DNA of 6,488 nucleotides from Deltaproteobacteria bacterium (GTDB taxonomy: Bacteria > Desulfobacterota > GWC2-55-46): contig JACRCJ010000174.1 of the NCBI GenBank assembly GCA_016219075.1, forward strand, positions 1 through 6,488, in the 5' to 3' direction. Positions 1 to 6,016 of the stretch are shown here, piece after piece. The position numbers were made by a program, and so were the translations under genes. Every line of letters starts with the position of its first letter. Position 1 is the first letter of the stretch. The notes beneath the pieces are model-generated. The model did no database searches. It saw only the letters and a list, made by a program, of their open reading frames with translations, and had not been told where the DNA came from.

Positions 1-1730
1 AAGGCGAGAAAGGCCGTGGGCTCTCCCGTCTCCCTGGCCTTGTTGTAGTATGTGACCGCGTCGTCTTTTTTGCCCTTTACCTCGTAGAGGGCGGCGGTGT
101 TTATGAGTGCCCCGGCGTTCTTGGGGTCTCTTTTGAGGACCTCGGCGTACTCATTGATGGCCCTGTCATAATCGCTCTTGGCCGCATAGTAGTTTGCGAT
201 GTTGTAGTAGGGGGCGAAGTAGTCAGGGTTTGCCGCTTTCGCCTTGTTGAGGTACTCGAGGGCCTCTGCGGGCTTCTTCTCCGCGAAGAGTATGGCCGAG
301 GCGCTGTTATAAAGAAGCGCGTCCTCCTTCTTTCCGGTGATGCCGTCCTTGAGGCTCTGGAGCGCCTTGGGGTAGTTTTTCTGTTTTATGTAATAGGCGG
401 CCAGTATGTATCTTGTGTTAAGGAAATTGGGGGCCACATTTACGGCGGCCCTGAGCTCGATCTCGGCCTCCTTGGTCTTGCCCTTTGAAAGGTTTATAAG
501 CCCCTTATTGAGGTGTGCGTCGATAAGCTTCGGGTCGAGTTCTATGGCCCGGGTGAGTTCCTTGAAGCCCTCGTCAGTCTTGCCCTGGATCATGTAAGCG
601 TTGCCGAGGATGTTGTGCGCCAGGGCGTTTTCCTCGTCGACATCCAGCGCCTTCTTTATCTCGGTTATGGAGTCGTCGATCCTTTTCTGCTTCATGAATA
701 TCATGGACACGAGTATCCGCGCCTGCACGAGCGAAGGGTTCAGGTCAAGGGCCTTCTGAAACTGGCTGATGGCCAGCTCTGGCTCGTTCCTGTAAAAGTG
801 CGCGAGACCCAGGATGTAGTAGGCCCCGACATTGGGCTGAATGGCAAGGGACTTCTGGAGCTGGGTTACGGTGTTGTCGTAGTCCTTTTTATGGAAGAGT
901 ACGACGCCCCTGAGCCTGTAGCCCTCGGGTCTCTTGGGATAGCTCTGCGAGAGCCTGTCTGCCATGGCGAGCGCCGGGTCGAGCTTCCCCATGTCCACCA
1001 GAAGCACCCCCTTTTTGAAGAGGGCCTCGCTGTCGGAGGGAGAGATCTTGAGTATCTTGTCATAAGTATCGAGGGCTTCATCCGGTTTGTTCTCGCTCAT
1101 CTGTATCCAGGCGAGCATTTGAAGAGCCTTCGTATTGGAAGAGTCTTTTGATGTTACGTCAAGGAGGAGCGATTTCGCGTCATCATTCCTGTTCATCTGC
1201 ATATACAGGCTTGCCAGCGAAACCCCGGCGGTGGACCCGGGCGTGTTGAGGGCTACGGCCTTTTTGAGAAGGTCTACTGCAAGGGTTTTCTCGCCCTTCT
1301 GTGCATGGGCCCAGCTGGAGACCTCGAGGGCCTCAGCGTCGCCTGAAATGTCTTTGCCGTATTCGGATATCTCCTTGAGGGCGTCATCGGGCCTGTTGTT
1401 CTGGACGTAGACCCTCGCAAGCTCCATATGGGCGTCCTTGAGGTTCGGGTTCTGCCTCAGGACCTTCTGGAGCTCCTTCTCGGCCGCCTCGAACTTGTCC
1501 GAGTTGTAATAGGCCTTCGCGAGCTGGAACCTTGCCTGATAGAAGTTCTCGTCCTTCTCAAGGGCGCTTTTGAGAAGGACTATGGCTCCCCTCGAGTTGT
1601 TCTCTGCGGTGAGTTTCGCTCCCTCTATTAAAAGCTCATCCTTCGACTTGTTCTTCTCGAACGAGCAACCCGTAAGTATGATGCCCGCGGCAAGAAACGT
1701 AGAGATCGTTTTGATGGCCTTCTTAGACAA
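1..1730 (-). CDS. prsT: TPR-repeat lipoprotein, PEP-CTERM system PrsT type (3' end beyond window)
   Basis: This is an open minus-strand frame of 576 codons that leaves the window without a stop. I translated it by hand and found no interruption. The start is TTG at 1730-1728: AAGGAGGG lies 8 nt upstream, and the start is followed by a type II signal peptide, SKK then a hydrophobic stretch and the lipobox LTGC, with the lipidated Cys at residue 22. An in-frame GTG further upstream has no comparable ribosome site and would lengthen the signal peptide. After the Cys the protein is almost entirely TPR units of about 34 residues (for example residues with ALxLNP, LGxAY and ALxxLxKA signatures), so it is probably an outer-membrane-anchored or periplasmic scaffold. 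Known PrsT proteins (family of PEP-CTERM TPR lipoproteins) are roughly 900 residues, so perhaps a third is missing. The assignment to PrsT rather than another TPR lipoprotein rests on the lipobox, the repeat content and the nearby exosortase-type acyltransferase. The start overlaps the stop of the receiver gene by 8 bp, which implies translational coupling. Confidence 0.8.
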   Translation of the reverse strand, partial: MSKKAIKTISTFLAAGIILTGCSFEKNKSKDELLIEGAKLTAENNSRGAIVLLKSALEKDENFYQARFQLAKAYYNSDKFEAAEKELQKVLRQNPNLKDAHMELARVYVQNNRPDDALKEISEYGKDISGDAEALEVSSWAHAQKGEKTLAVDLLKKAVALNTPGSTAGVSLASLYMQMNRNDDAKSLLLDVTSKDSSNTKALQMLAWIQMSENKPDEALDTYDKILKISPSDSEALFKKGVLLVDMGKLDPALAMADRLSQSYPKRPEGYRLRGVVLFHKKDYDNTVTQLQKSLAIQPNVGAYYILGLAHFYRNEPELAISQFQKALDLNPSLVQARILVSMIFMKQKRIDDSITEIKKALDVDEENALAHNILGNAYMIQGKTDEGFKELTRAIELDPKLIDAHLNKGLINLSKGKTKEAEIELRAAVNVAPNFLNTRYILAAYYIKQKNYPKALQSLKDGITGKKEDALLYNSASAILFAEKKPAEALEYLNKAKAANPDYFAPYYNIANYYAAKSDYDRAINEYAEVLKRDPKNAGALINTAALYEVKGKKDDAVTYYNKARETGEPTAFLA

Positions 1731-2103
1731 TGTTGAACCCTCCTTGAGCGCTAAGTTCACCGTTCATGACCTGCTTTACAAGCGCCGTGAACCTCTGATA
1801 ATCGATGGGCTTTATCATGCAATAGGCCTTCTCAAACCCGTCGAGGATGCTTACCAGGTCTTCATTGACATGGTCCGACAGGACCATCGTCGGCAGCTTT
1901 CTTATCTTCAATTCCTTGAAGATCGATACGCCGTAAGGGTAGCTTGTGATGACGAGGCCGAACTCTCCCCTTTCGAAATCTTGAGCCTGTTTCTCCCTGT
2001 CAGCGGAAACCACCTCTGCGCTGTAGCCTTCTAACTCCAGGATCGCCGAGCAGACACGGGAGAACCCCGCTTCGTCTATGATCAGTATTCTTTTTTTCGA
2101 CAT
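1723..2103 (-). CDS. Stand-alone receiver-domain protein lacking the phosphoacceptor Asp
   Basis: A 126-residue protein consisting only of a CheY-like receiver fold. Numbering from the ATG at 2103: beta-1 ends in IIDE (acidic residues D10, E11); beta-3 reads GLVITSYPYG, where the usual phosphorylated Asp is replaced by Ser54; S76 stands in the Thr/Ser switch position; and KP at 98-99 supplies the conserved lysine. It therefore looks like a pseudo-receiver that cannot be phosphorylated in the standard way and may act by protein contact. A GTG start at 2133 would add 10 residues, but that codon lies within the sigma54 promoter, so the ATG giving MSKKRILIIDE is preferred. No Shine-Dalgarno precedes the ATG, and the predicted transcript start is only about 3 nt upstream. 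It is the first gene of an operon with the TPR lipoprotein. No DNA-binding or output domain is present. The receiver fold is confident; the role is unknown. Confidence 0.75.
   Translation of the reverse strand: MSKKRILIIDEAGFSRVCSAILELEGYSAEVVSADREKQAQDFERGEFGLVITSYPYGVSIFKELKIRKLPTMVLSDHVNEDLVSILDGFEKAYCMIKPIDYQRFTALVKQVMNGELSAQGGFNIV
1738..1745 (-). promoter_or_regulatory. Strong Shine-Dalgarno for the TTG-started TPR lipoprotein
   Basis: Minus strand reads AAGGAGGG, with 8 nt between GGAGG and the TTG at 1730. It lies inside the last codons of the receiver gene. This near-perfect site decides the TTG start and is the clearest ribosome site in the window. Confidence 0.8.
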
Positions 2104-2116
2104 GGTTTTTATATTT

Positions 2117-2132
2117 TGCAAATAGAGTGCCA
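2117..2132 (-). promoter_or_regulatory. Sigma54 (-24/-12) promoter for the receiver-TPR lipoprotein operon
   Basis: Minus strand reads TGGCACTCTATTTGCA, which matches the TGGCAC-N5-TTGCA consensus with the GG and GC dinucleotides exactly 10 nt apart. Counting 12 nt from the -12 C (2118) puts the transcript start near 2106, three bases before the ATG of the receiver gene. It lies in the intergenic gap directly downstream of an NtrC-type activator gene, which makes that activator the likely driver (inference). Confidence 0.85.
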
Positions 2133-2242
2133 CGGGGGGCTCGCGGGGGAGTTGATCGGCTCGATAGTTTTTATCTCGCCGTTTAACAAGAGAATTTTCT
2201 TTGAATCGAGGTCTTTGAAGTTTTGAATGTTAAGGTAGGAAT

Positions 2243-2256
2243 GCCACATACGTGGC
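2243..2256. promoter_or_regulatory. Palindrome GCCACATACGTGGC, candidate activator (enhancer) site
   Basis: A perfect 5-bp inverted repeat, GCCAC-N4-GTGGC. It lies about 138-151 bp upstream of the predicted sigma54 transcript start near 2106, the usual distance range for sites bound by NtrC-type activators, whose Fis-like HTH dimers recognise inverted repeats. No second copy was seen nearby, so the assignment rests on position and symmetry only. Confidence 0.4.
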
Positions 2257-2311
2257 CTGGTTGTATCCGCTGGAAACAGCTTTGGGATGTATTCGGGTTT
2301 TTGGAGAAAAT

Positions 2312-2381
2312 GTGTATCCAAAAGAAACAGTCGACGGGCAGAAGCGTCCTTACTGAGTTTTTTTGTTTCCCATGGATACAC
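2312..2381. repeat. Long inverted repeat immediately after the response-regulator stop codon
   Basis: The arms are 2312-2329 and 2364-2381. The outer 8 bp (GTGTATCC / GGATACAC) and inner 6 bp (GAAACA / TGTTTC) are perfect. The 4 bp between them contain one A-U and two G-U pairs in the minus-strand transcript, giving an almost continuous 18-bp stem with a loop of about 34 nt. The outer base abuts the regulator TGA (2384-2382). On the minus strand no strong U-tract follows, so it may be a processing or mRNA-stabilising hairpin or an inefficient terminator rather than a classic intrinsic terminator. A small mobile palindrome is also possible. Confidence 0.6.
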
Positions 2382-3818
2382 TCAGGAAAAATTGAGTTCC
2401 TTGAGCCTCTTGTAGAACGCCTTTCTTGATATGCCGAGGAGCTTGGCGGCCTTTGACTTGTTTCCGCCGCAGTTCTCGAGGGTGTCCTTTATTACCTGCA
2501 GTTCCATCTGCCTTAAGGTCTTCTGGGACGCGTCTTGCTGTTTTTCCGCCGGCACCGCGGCGAGTTCCTCGGGGAGCTCTCCCGGTGTGACAGGGCTTTC
2601 CTTTGCAAGAACTACCGCCCTCTCTATTACGTTCTTTAGCTGCCTGATGTTGCCGGGCCAGAGATAATTCTCGAAGATGCTCATGACCTCGTCCGAGACC
2701 TTGAGGATCTTTTTCTCCCTCAGGCAGAACTCTTTTAAGAACTGCGAGACAAGTACCGGGAAATCGGCCTTCCTCTCCCTTAAGGGCGGCACGTTTATCT
2801 GCACCACGTTCAACCTGTAGAAGAGGTCTCTTCTGAAGGTGCCGGCCTCAACCGCCTTCTTAAGGTCGTGGTTCACCGAAGAGACCAGCCTGAAGTCCAC
2901 CTTTATCTTCTTGTTGCTCCCGAGCCTCTCGAACTCACGCTCCTGAAGGACCCTCAAGAGCTTCGCCTGTAGCGACAGATCAAGCTCGCCTATCTCATCA
3001 AGGAACAGGGTGCCTCCTTCGGACTCCTCGACTTTACCTATCCTTCTTGCGACGGCCCCCGTAAACGCCCCTTTTTCACAGCCGAAAAGCTCGGACTCAA
3101 GGAGGTCTCTGGGAATGGCTGCGCAGTTGACGGCCACGAAGGGCTTGTTCTTCCTTATGCTCGAGAAATGCAGGGTCTTCGCGATAAGCTCCTTGCCGGT
3201 GCCCGTTTCGCCGCAGATAAGGACGCTGCTGGAAGAATCCTTGATTGTCTCTATGGTCTCCGCGATTTTGCGCATCTGGGTGGTGTTGCCGACTACGAAA
3301 GGCAGCGCCTGTCCGTTGGAGATCGTCTTTTTAAGGGTATCGATTTCTCTTTTGAGGAGCCTCTGCTCAACGGCCCTCGCGAGTATGCTCTTGAGCTTTA
3401 TGTAGTCCGGGGGTTTTATGAAATAATAGAAGGCGCCGCGCGTGACGGCGTGCACGGCGGATTCCACCGTGCCGTAGGCGGTAAGGAATATGAGCGGTAT
3501 ATCGGAATACTTCTCCGTGACATACTCCAGGAACTGCATCCCGCTTTTCCCGGGCATCCTGAGGTCGGTTACTATCGCGTCTATTTCCTCGCCCTGTATT
3601 ATCTCAATAGCCCTGTCGACATCCTGGGCGCTGAGGACTTGGTAGCCTTCCTCGGAAAGTATCGCGGAGAGCACCTTCAGGGCGTTTGGCTCGTCGTCGG
3701 TTATTAATATTTTTCCCTTGCGCTCAAGCTGCGTCATGATCATTTCTCTTTCAGGGGCAGGAACATCCTTACATCCGTACCGCCCTCCTCCCTTGCGCTC
3801 AAGCTGCGTCATGATCAT
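2382..3818 (-). CDS. NtrC-type sigma54-dependent response regulator (receiver, AAA+, Fis HTH)
   Basis: 478 residues from the upstream ATG, or 453 from an internal ATG at 3743. Numbering from the upstream start: the receiver domain spans about 35-155, with acidic pair D41-D42, phosphoacceptor D85 in TDLRMPG, T113 and K135 in IKPPDY. The AAA+ sigma54-activation domain spans about 175-410, with Walker A GETGTGKE (203-210), the sigma54-contact loop GAFTGA (250-255) and Walker B LFLDEIGEL (271-279). A Fis-type helix-turn-helix occupies the last 40 residues (GGNKSKAAKLLGISRKAFYK). All catalytic elements are intact, so it should be a functional transcription activator. The upstream ATG overlaps the kinase stop as ATGA. 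Residues 1-25 derive from a 75-bp tandem duplication, so the internal start, which begins MIMTQLERKGKILITDDE, is probably the ancestral one. It resembles the NtrC/ZraR/AtoC group; the receiver does not resemble what I recall of PrsR. The likely target is the sigma54 promoter just downstream. Confidence 0.93.
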   Translation of the reverse strand: MIMTQLERKGGGRYGCKDVPAPEREMIMTQLERKGKILITDDEPNALKVLSAILSEEGYQVLSAQDVDRAIEIIQGEEIDAIVTDLRMPGKSGMQFLEYVTEKYSDIPLIFLTAYGTVESAVHAVTRGAFYYFIKPPDYIKLKSILARAVEQRLLKREIDTLKKTISNGQALPFVVGNTTQMRKIAETIETIKDSSSSVLICGETGTGKELIAKTLHFSSIRKNKPFVAVNCAAIPRDLLESELFGCEKGAFTGAVARRIGKVEESEGGTLFLDEIGELDLSLQAKLLRVLQEREFERLGSNKKIKVDFRLVSSVNHDLKKAVEAGTFRRDLFYRLNVVQINVPPLRERKADFPVLVSQFLKEFCLREKKILKVSDEVMSIFENYLWPGNIRQLKNVIERAVVLAKESPVTPGELPEELAAVPAEKQQDASQKTLRQMELQVIKDTLENCGGNKSKAAKLLGISRKAFYKRLKELNFS

Positions 3819-3868
3819 TTCTTTTTCAGGGGCAGGAACAGCCTTACATCCGTACCGCCCTCTTCCCT
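3714..3868. repeat. 75-bp tandem duplication across the kinase/regulator gene junction
   Basis: Two adjacent copies with a period of exactly 75 bp (3714-3788 and 3789-3863, with similarity running on to 3868). I count three mismatches over about 80 compared bases (3748/3823, 3766/3841, 3788/3863). Each copy contains the last 17 or so codons of the kinase, its stop, and the first 8-9 codons of the regulator. The length is a multiple of three, so the regulator frame stays open through the extra copy, where the old kinase tail is read in the regulator frame. Confidence 0.95.
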
Positions 3869-4864
3869 GCTCTTTATCTCAAGATGGCCGCCGTAGTGCT
3901 GAAGCGCTTCCCTTGTAATAAATAGCCCGTATCCCTTCCCCTTTTCCTTCTTTAGGGGTTTTGAGAAACCCTTTATATCCGGCTCAATCATGCCTCTTCC
4001 GGTATCCGATACCTGTATCACCGCGAAATCCGAACCGTCTAATATCTGTATGCCGGCCTTCACGGTAAGCTCCCCCCTGGAGTGCATCGCATCCATGGCG
4101 TTGTTTATCACGTTCAGTATTGCCTGCTCGAGCTCGAAGGGGTCTGCCTCCACCTTTATCGAGGGGATCTCGCAGTAATGGTACTTAAGCCTTATGTTCC
4201 TGGCCTGGGATTGGAAGGCGGTAAAGACCTCGACCTTCCTCAGGAGCTCGTTTATGTCTATGACCGCCGCCTCAGAGCCCATGACGGTTGTGCTCAGGAA
4301 CTTCGATATGAAGGAGTCGAGGCGGCCTATCTCCTCCTCCATTATCTTCGTGAATTCCACAAGGGTAGGGTCGTTCTCATATTTTCCCCTGAGGTACACG
4401 ACCGCGCCTTTTATGGCGTTGAGGGGGTTCCTTACGCCGTGTGCGAGTGTTGTGGCGGTCTTTCCTATATCGATGAGATACTGCAAGCTCTCCAGCTTCT
4501 CGGCTGCGGGACATGTGCAAAGCGGGGATATGGTAATTTCAACACCGGCGGCCTTCCGGTCCGCGGATATCGAAGGCTCTATGGATACTTCGGCCCTTAT
4601 GATCTCGCCTGCCGGGCAGTTAAACGCGTATTCCCTGGAATGAAAAGGCGTGCCGGTTTTCAAGACCTCCGTCGCGGCGTCTTCGCATCCCGAGCATATC
4701 ATGGGGAATATCTCGTAGTATTTATGCCCGATAACGCTGGAGGAGGGTCTTCCGGTAAACCCGGCTATATCCTCGCTCCATGCCGTGATCCTGAGCATCG
4801 CGTCTGTTGAAAAAGTGTAAGACCGAATCATCTGCCGCATCTCTAACATCGCCTGCTCGTTCAT
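3815..4864 (-). CDS. Soluble PAS-domain sensor histidine kinase (NtrB-like)
   Basis: 349 residues with no membrane segment or signal peptide, so it is cytosolic. A PAS sensor domain occupies about residues 12-115 (ITAWSEDIAGFTGRP...). A HisKA domain follows, with the H-box LAHGVRNPLNAIKG and phosphorylated His at 142. The HATPase domain has an N-box NVINNAMDAM (251-260), G1 DTGRGM (287-292) and G2 GKGYGL (309-314). All kinase boxes are present. The PAS region carries CSGC (57-60) and C83, and the linker holds CTC (116-118); this cysteine set could bind metal or sense redox state (inference). The stop overlaps the start of the regulator gene, indicating a cognate kinase-regulator pair. The gene begins 24 bp after the acyltransferase stop. 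GGAG lies about 13 nt before the ATG, a loose fit, so the internal Met6 or Met9 cannot be ruled out. It lacks the N-terminal membrane and GAF architecture of PrsK. Confidence 0.9.
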   Translation of the reverse strand: MNEQAMLEMRQMIRSYTFSTDAMLRITAWSEDIAGFTGRPSSSVIGHKYYEIFPMICSGCEDAATEVLKTGTPFHSREYAFNCPAGEIIRAEVSIEPSISADRKAAGVEITISPLCTCPAAEKLESLQYLIDIGKTATTLAHGVRNPLNAIKGAVVYLRGKYENDPTLVEFTKIMEEEIGRLDSFISKFLSTTVMGSEAAVIDINELLRKVEVFTAFQSQARNIRLKYHYCEIPSIKVEADPFELEQAILNVINNAMDAMHSRGELTVKAGIQILDGSDFAVIQVSDTGRGMIEPDIKGFSKPLKKEKGKGYGLFITREALQHYGGHLEIKSREEGGTDVRLFLPLKKK

Positions 4865-4888
4865 AAGTTTGAATGGACTCCGATAAAA

Positions 4889-5575
4889 CTACATCGAACG
4901 CCTTAAATCCTCCCGTGCCTGCCTGAAAAGTTCAGGGCTCACCCTTTCCACCGCGGCCTCTATCTCCGCTACGGACCCCAGGTACGGCGCCCTTAAGCCG
5001 TGATAATTAACCGCGGGGCCGATGGGTCTGAAGACTATGCCTATCTTTCTAAGGAGCAGATACAGTCCCTTGGACATGACCGCAAACCAGTGGGTACAGC
5101 CTCTTTTTTTGCTCTCTATGTAGATGAGCTTGTAGAGGCCGAGGACTATCAACTGCCTGCGCCTGTGGTCGTGAAAGATGTTCGGGATCTCGAAACTGTC
5201 TTCCTCTGATACGCCGAAATATATGAACTGGTCCTCGACTCTTCTGCAGTATTCCTTGCTTACCGCCAGCCTCGATATCTCGCCAAGGCGTGAGCGTTCT
5301 ATGCCGGAGATGTCGGTTTCGATTTTACTATTCTTTTCAATGGGAAAGCCCTTTTCGGAGTTGAATATCAAACGGGCCGTGCCTATAATATGACGCCTGT
5401 CGTTTAGGGCGATAAAGTGTACCGAGTTTTCGTCATACTCATCTATCTCGACTCCGCCGGGATGGTCCTCAGGGCTCTCAAAACCCTTTTCTTCGCAATA
5501 GACCTTGTATCTGAGTTTATATACCTCATCAAGCTCGCCCTTATCGGTAACCATCCTGAACTCAAGATTTCCCAT
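4889..5575 (-). CDS. PEP-CTERM/exosortase-associated acyltransferase, LuxI-like GNAT fold
   Basis: 228 residues resembling the exosortase-associated acyltransferase family, itself related to LuxI-type acyl-homoserine-lactone synthases. The residues invariant in LuxI-type enzymes can be followed at nearly the same positions: R22 (LRYKVYCEEKGFE), an aromatic at Y26, F32 in place of Trp, D45 and D48 (EIDEYDEN), R68 (GTARLI), and E99 and R102 (GEISRLAVS). The acyl-transfer site therefore looks intact. The family is known from exosortase/PEP-CTERM gene neighbourhoods, where it is thought to act on an envelope or exopolysaccharide component; its true substrate is not known. No signal peptide or membrane segment is visible. 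It is the first gene of the minus-strand run, 24 bp before the kinase gene. The ATG has no good Shine-Dalgarno (AAGATATAAACT precedes it). Signal production of the acyl-homoserine-lactone type is a less likely alternative, since no LuxR gene is nearby. Confidence 0.85.
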   Translation of the reverse strand: MGNLEFRMVTDKGELDEVYKLRYKVYCEEKGFESPEDHPGGVEIDEYDENSVHFIALNDRRHIIGTARLIFNSEKGFPIEKNSKIETDISGIERSRLGEISRLAVSKEYCRRVEDQFIYFGVSEEDSFEIPNIFHDHRRRQLIVLGLYKLIYIESKKRGCTHWFAVMSKGLYLLLRKIGIVFRPIGPAVNYHGLRAPYLGSVAEIEAAVERVSPELFRQAREDLRRSM

Positions 5576-5657
5576 AGTTTATATCTTAATTTAAACCCTG
5601 TAAAAAATACAAGTTGACTTTCAGAAAATATGGGAAAAAATATCCATTCCTTGCATT

Positions 5658-5675
5658 CTGATTAACCTGATTAAC
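5658..5675. repeat. Perfect tandem 9-bp repeat CTGATTAAC
   Basis: The plus strand reads CTGATTAAC twice with no gap. It lies 83-100 bp upstream of the acyltransferase start, within the range of a regulator binding site. The regulator is unknown. Confidence 0.6.
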
Positions 5676-5781
5676 AAACCGGATAATCCTTATGGGGTTT
5701 CTTGAGCCGGTATTTCAAGAAAACTGTAACCACCAGCCTTTCATCCTTGGCAGCCCCTTAAAAACAATAACGCCGGGCGCA

Positions 5782-5813
5782 TAAAGTTTTCAATACATGT
5801 TTGTAAAGTTTTC
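5782..5813. repeat. 10-bp direct repeat TAAAGTTTTC with 22-bp period
   Basis: Copies lie at 5782-5791 and 5804-5813, so they sit on the same face of the helix, two turns apart. The spacer contains the palindrome ACATGT (5795-5800). They lie about 103-134 bp upstream of the start predicted for the plus-strand sigma54 promoter, a normal distance for an enhancer-type site (inference). Confidence 0.5.
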
Positions 5814-5889
5814 CAACATCCTGGGCTAAGAGCCGCCGCTTCATTTTCAGAACCAACCGAAAAATTTAGCAAAAATCTTAAAAGGCTAC

Positions 5890-5905
5890 AGGCATATTTC
5901 TTGCA
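5890..5905 (+). promoter_or_regulatory. Candidate sigma54 promoter on the plus strand, now facing the IS30 remnant
   Basis: AGGCATATTTCTTGCA retains GG (5891-5892) and GC (5903-5904) exactly 10 nt apart and matches 8 of the conserved positions of TGGCAC-N5-TTGCA, differing at the first T and the last C of the -24 box. Transcription would start near 5916 and run to the right. No intact gene lies downstream within the window. Confidence 0.5.
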
Positions 5906-6007
5906 TATTTAAAGAGACATTAGATTCCTATCTTAAAAAAACCAGTCTTAAAGATGCCCTTTTATTTTTCAGTATTCGCCTCTCGGTTTCGTTTCAACGA
6001 TATTTAT

Positions 6008-6016
6008 AGTATAGCA
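6008..6016 (-). promoter_or_regulatory. Possible extended -10 promoter element for the acyltransferase operon
   Basis: The minus strand reads TGCTATACT, a TGn extended -10 with five of six -10 bases matching TATAAT. No -35 box is apparent at the expected distance, which falls inside the IS30 remnant. A transcript from here would carry a leader of over 400 nt before the acyltransferase, so the assignment is tentative. Confidence 0.25.

Noticed and set aside
513..1151. Plus-strand frame of 212 codons inside the TPR gene
   Set aside because: It is a shadow of the TPR lipoprotein, lying within a continuous repeat-rich minus-strand frame with matching codon bias.
2104..2133. GTG start at 2133 for the receiver gene
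   Set aside because: The codon is part of the -24 element of the sigma54 promoter and would lie upstream of the predicted transcript start; the ATG at 2103 gives the normal receiver N-terminus.
2109..2381. 90-codon minus-strand frame beginning GTG right after the regulator stop
   Set aside because: It has no ribosome site, overlaps the long inverted repeat, the palindrome and the sigma54 promoter, is AT-rich unlike its neighbours, and its protein shows no recognisable features.
4082..4810. Plus-strand frame of 242 codons opposite the kinase
   Set aside because: It is antisense to conserved kinase motifs and has no family resemblance or ribosome site.
2382..4864. Calling the kinase and regulator PrsK and PrsR
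   Set aside because: The kinase is soluble with a single PAS domain, unlike the membrane/GAF architecture of PrsK, and the regulator's receiver resembles the general NtrC/AtoC group.
5653..5667. Possible minus-strand sigma54 promoter (AGGTTA...ATGCA) before the acyltransferase
   Set aside because: The GG and GC are 11 nt apart instead of 10 and the -24 box matches poorly.
5576..6016. Riboswitch in the long leader of the acyltransferase (for example cyclic-di-GMP type)
   Set aside because: None of the conserved core sequences of known classes could be matched on the minus strand, and only short weak hairpins are visible.
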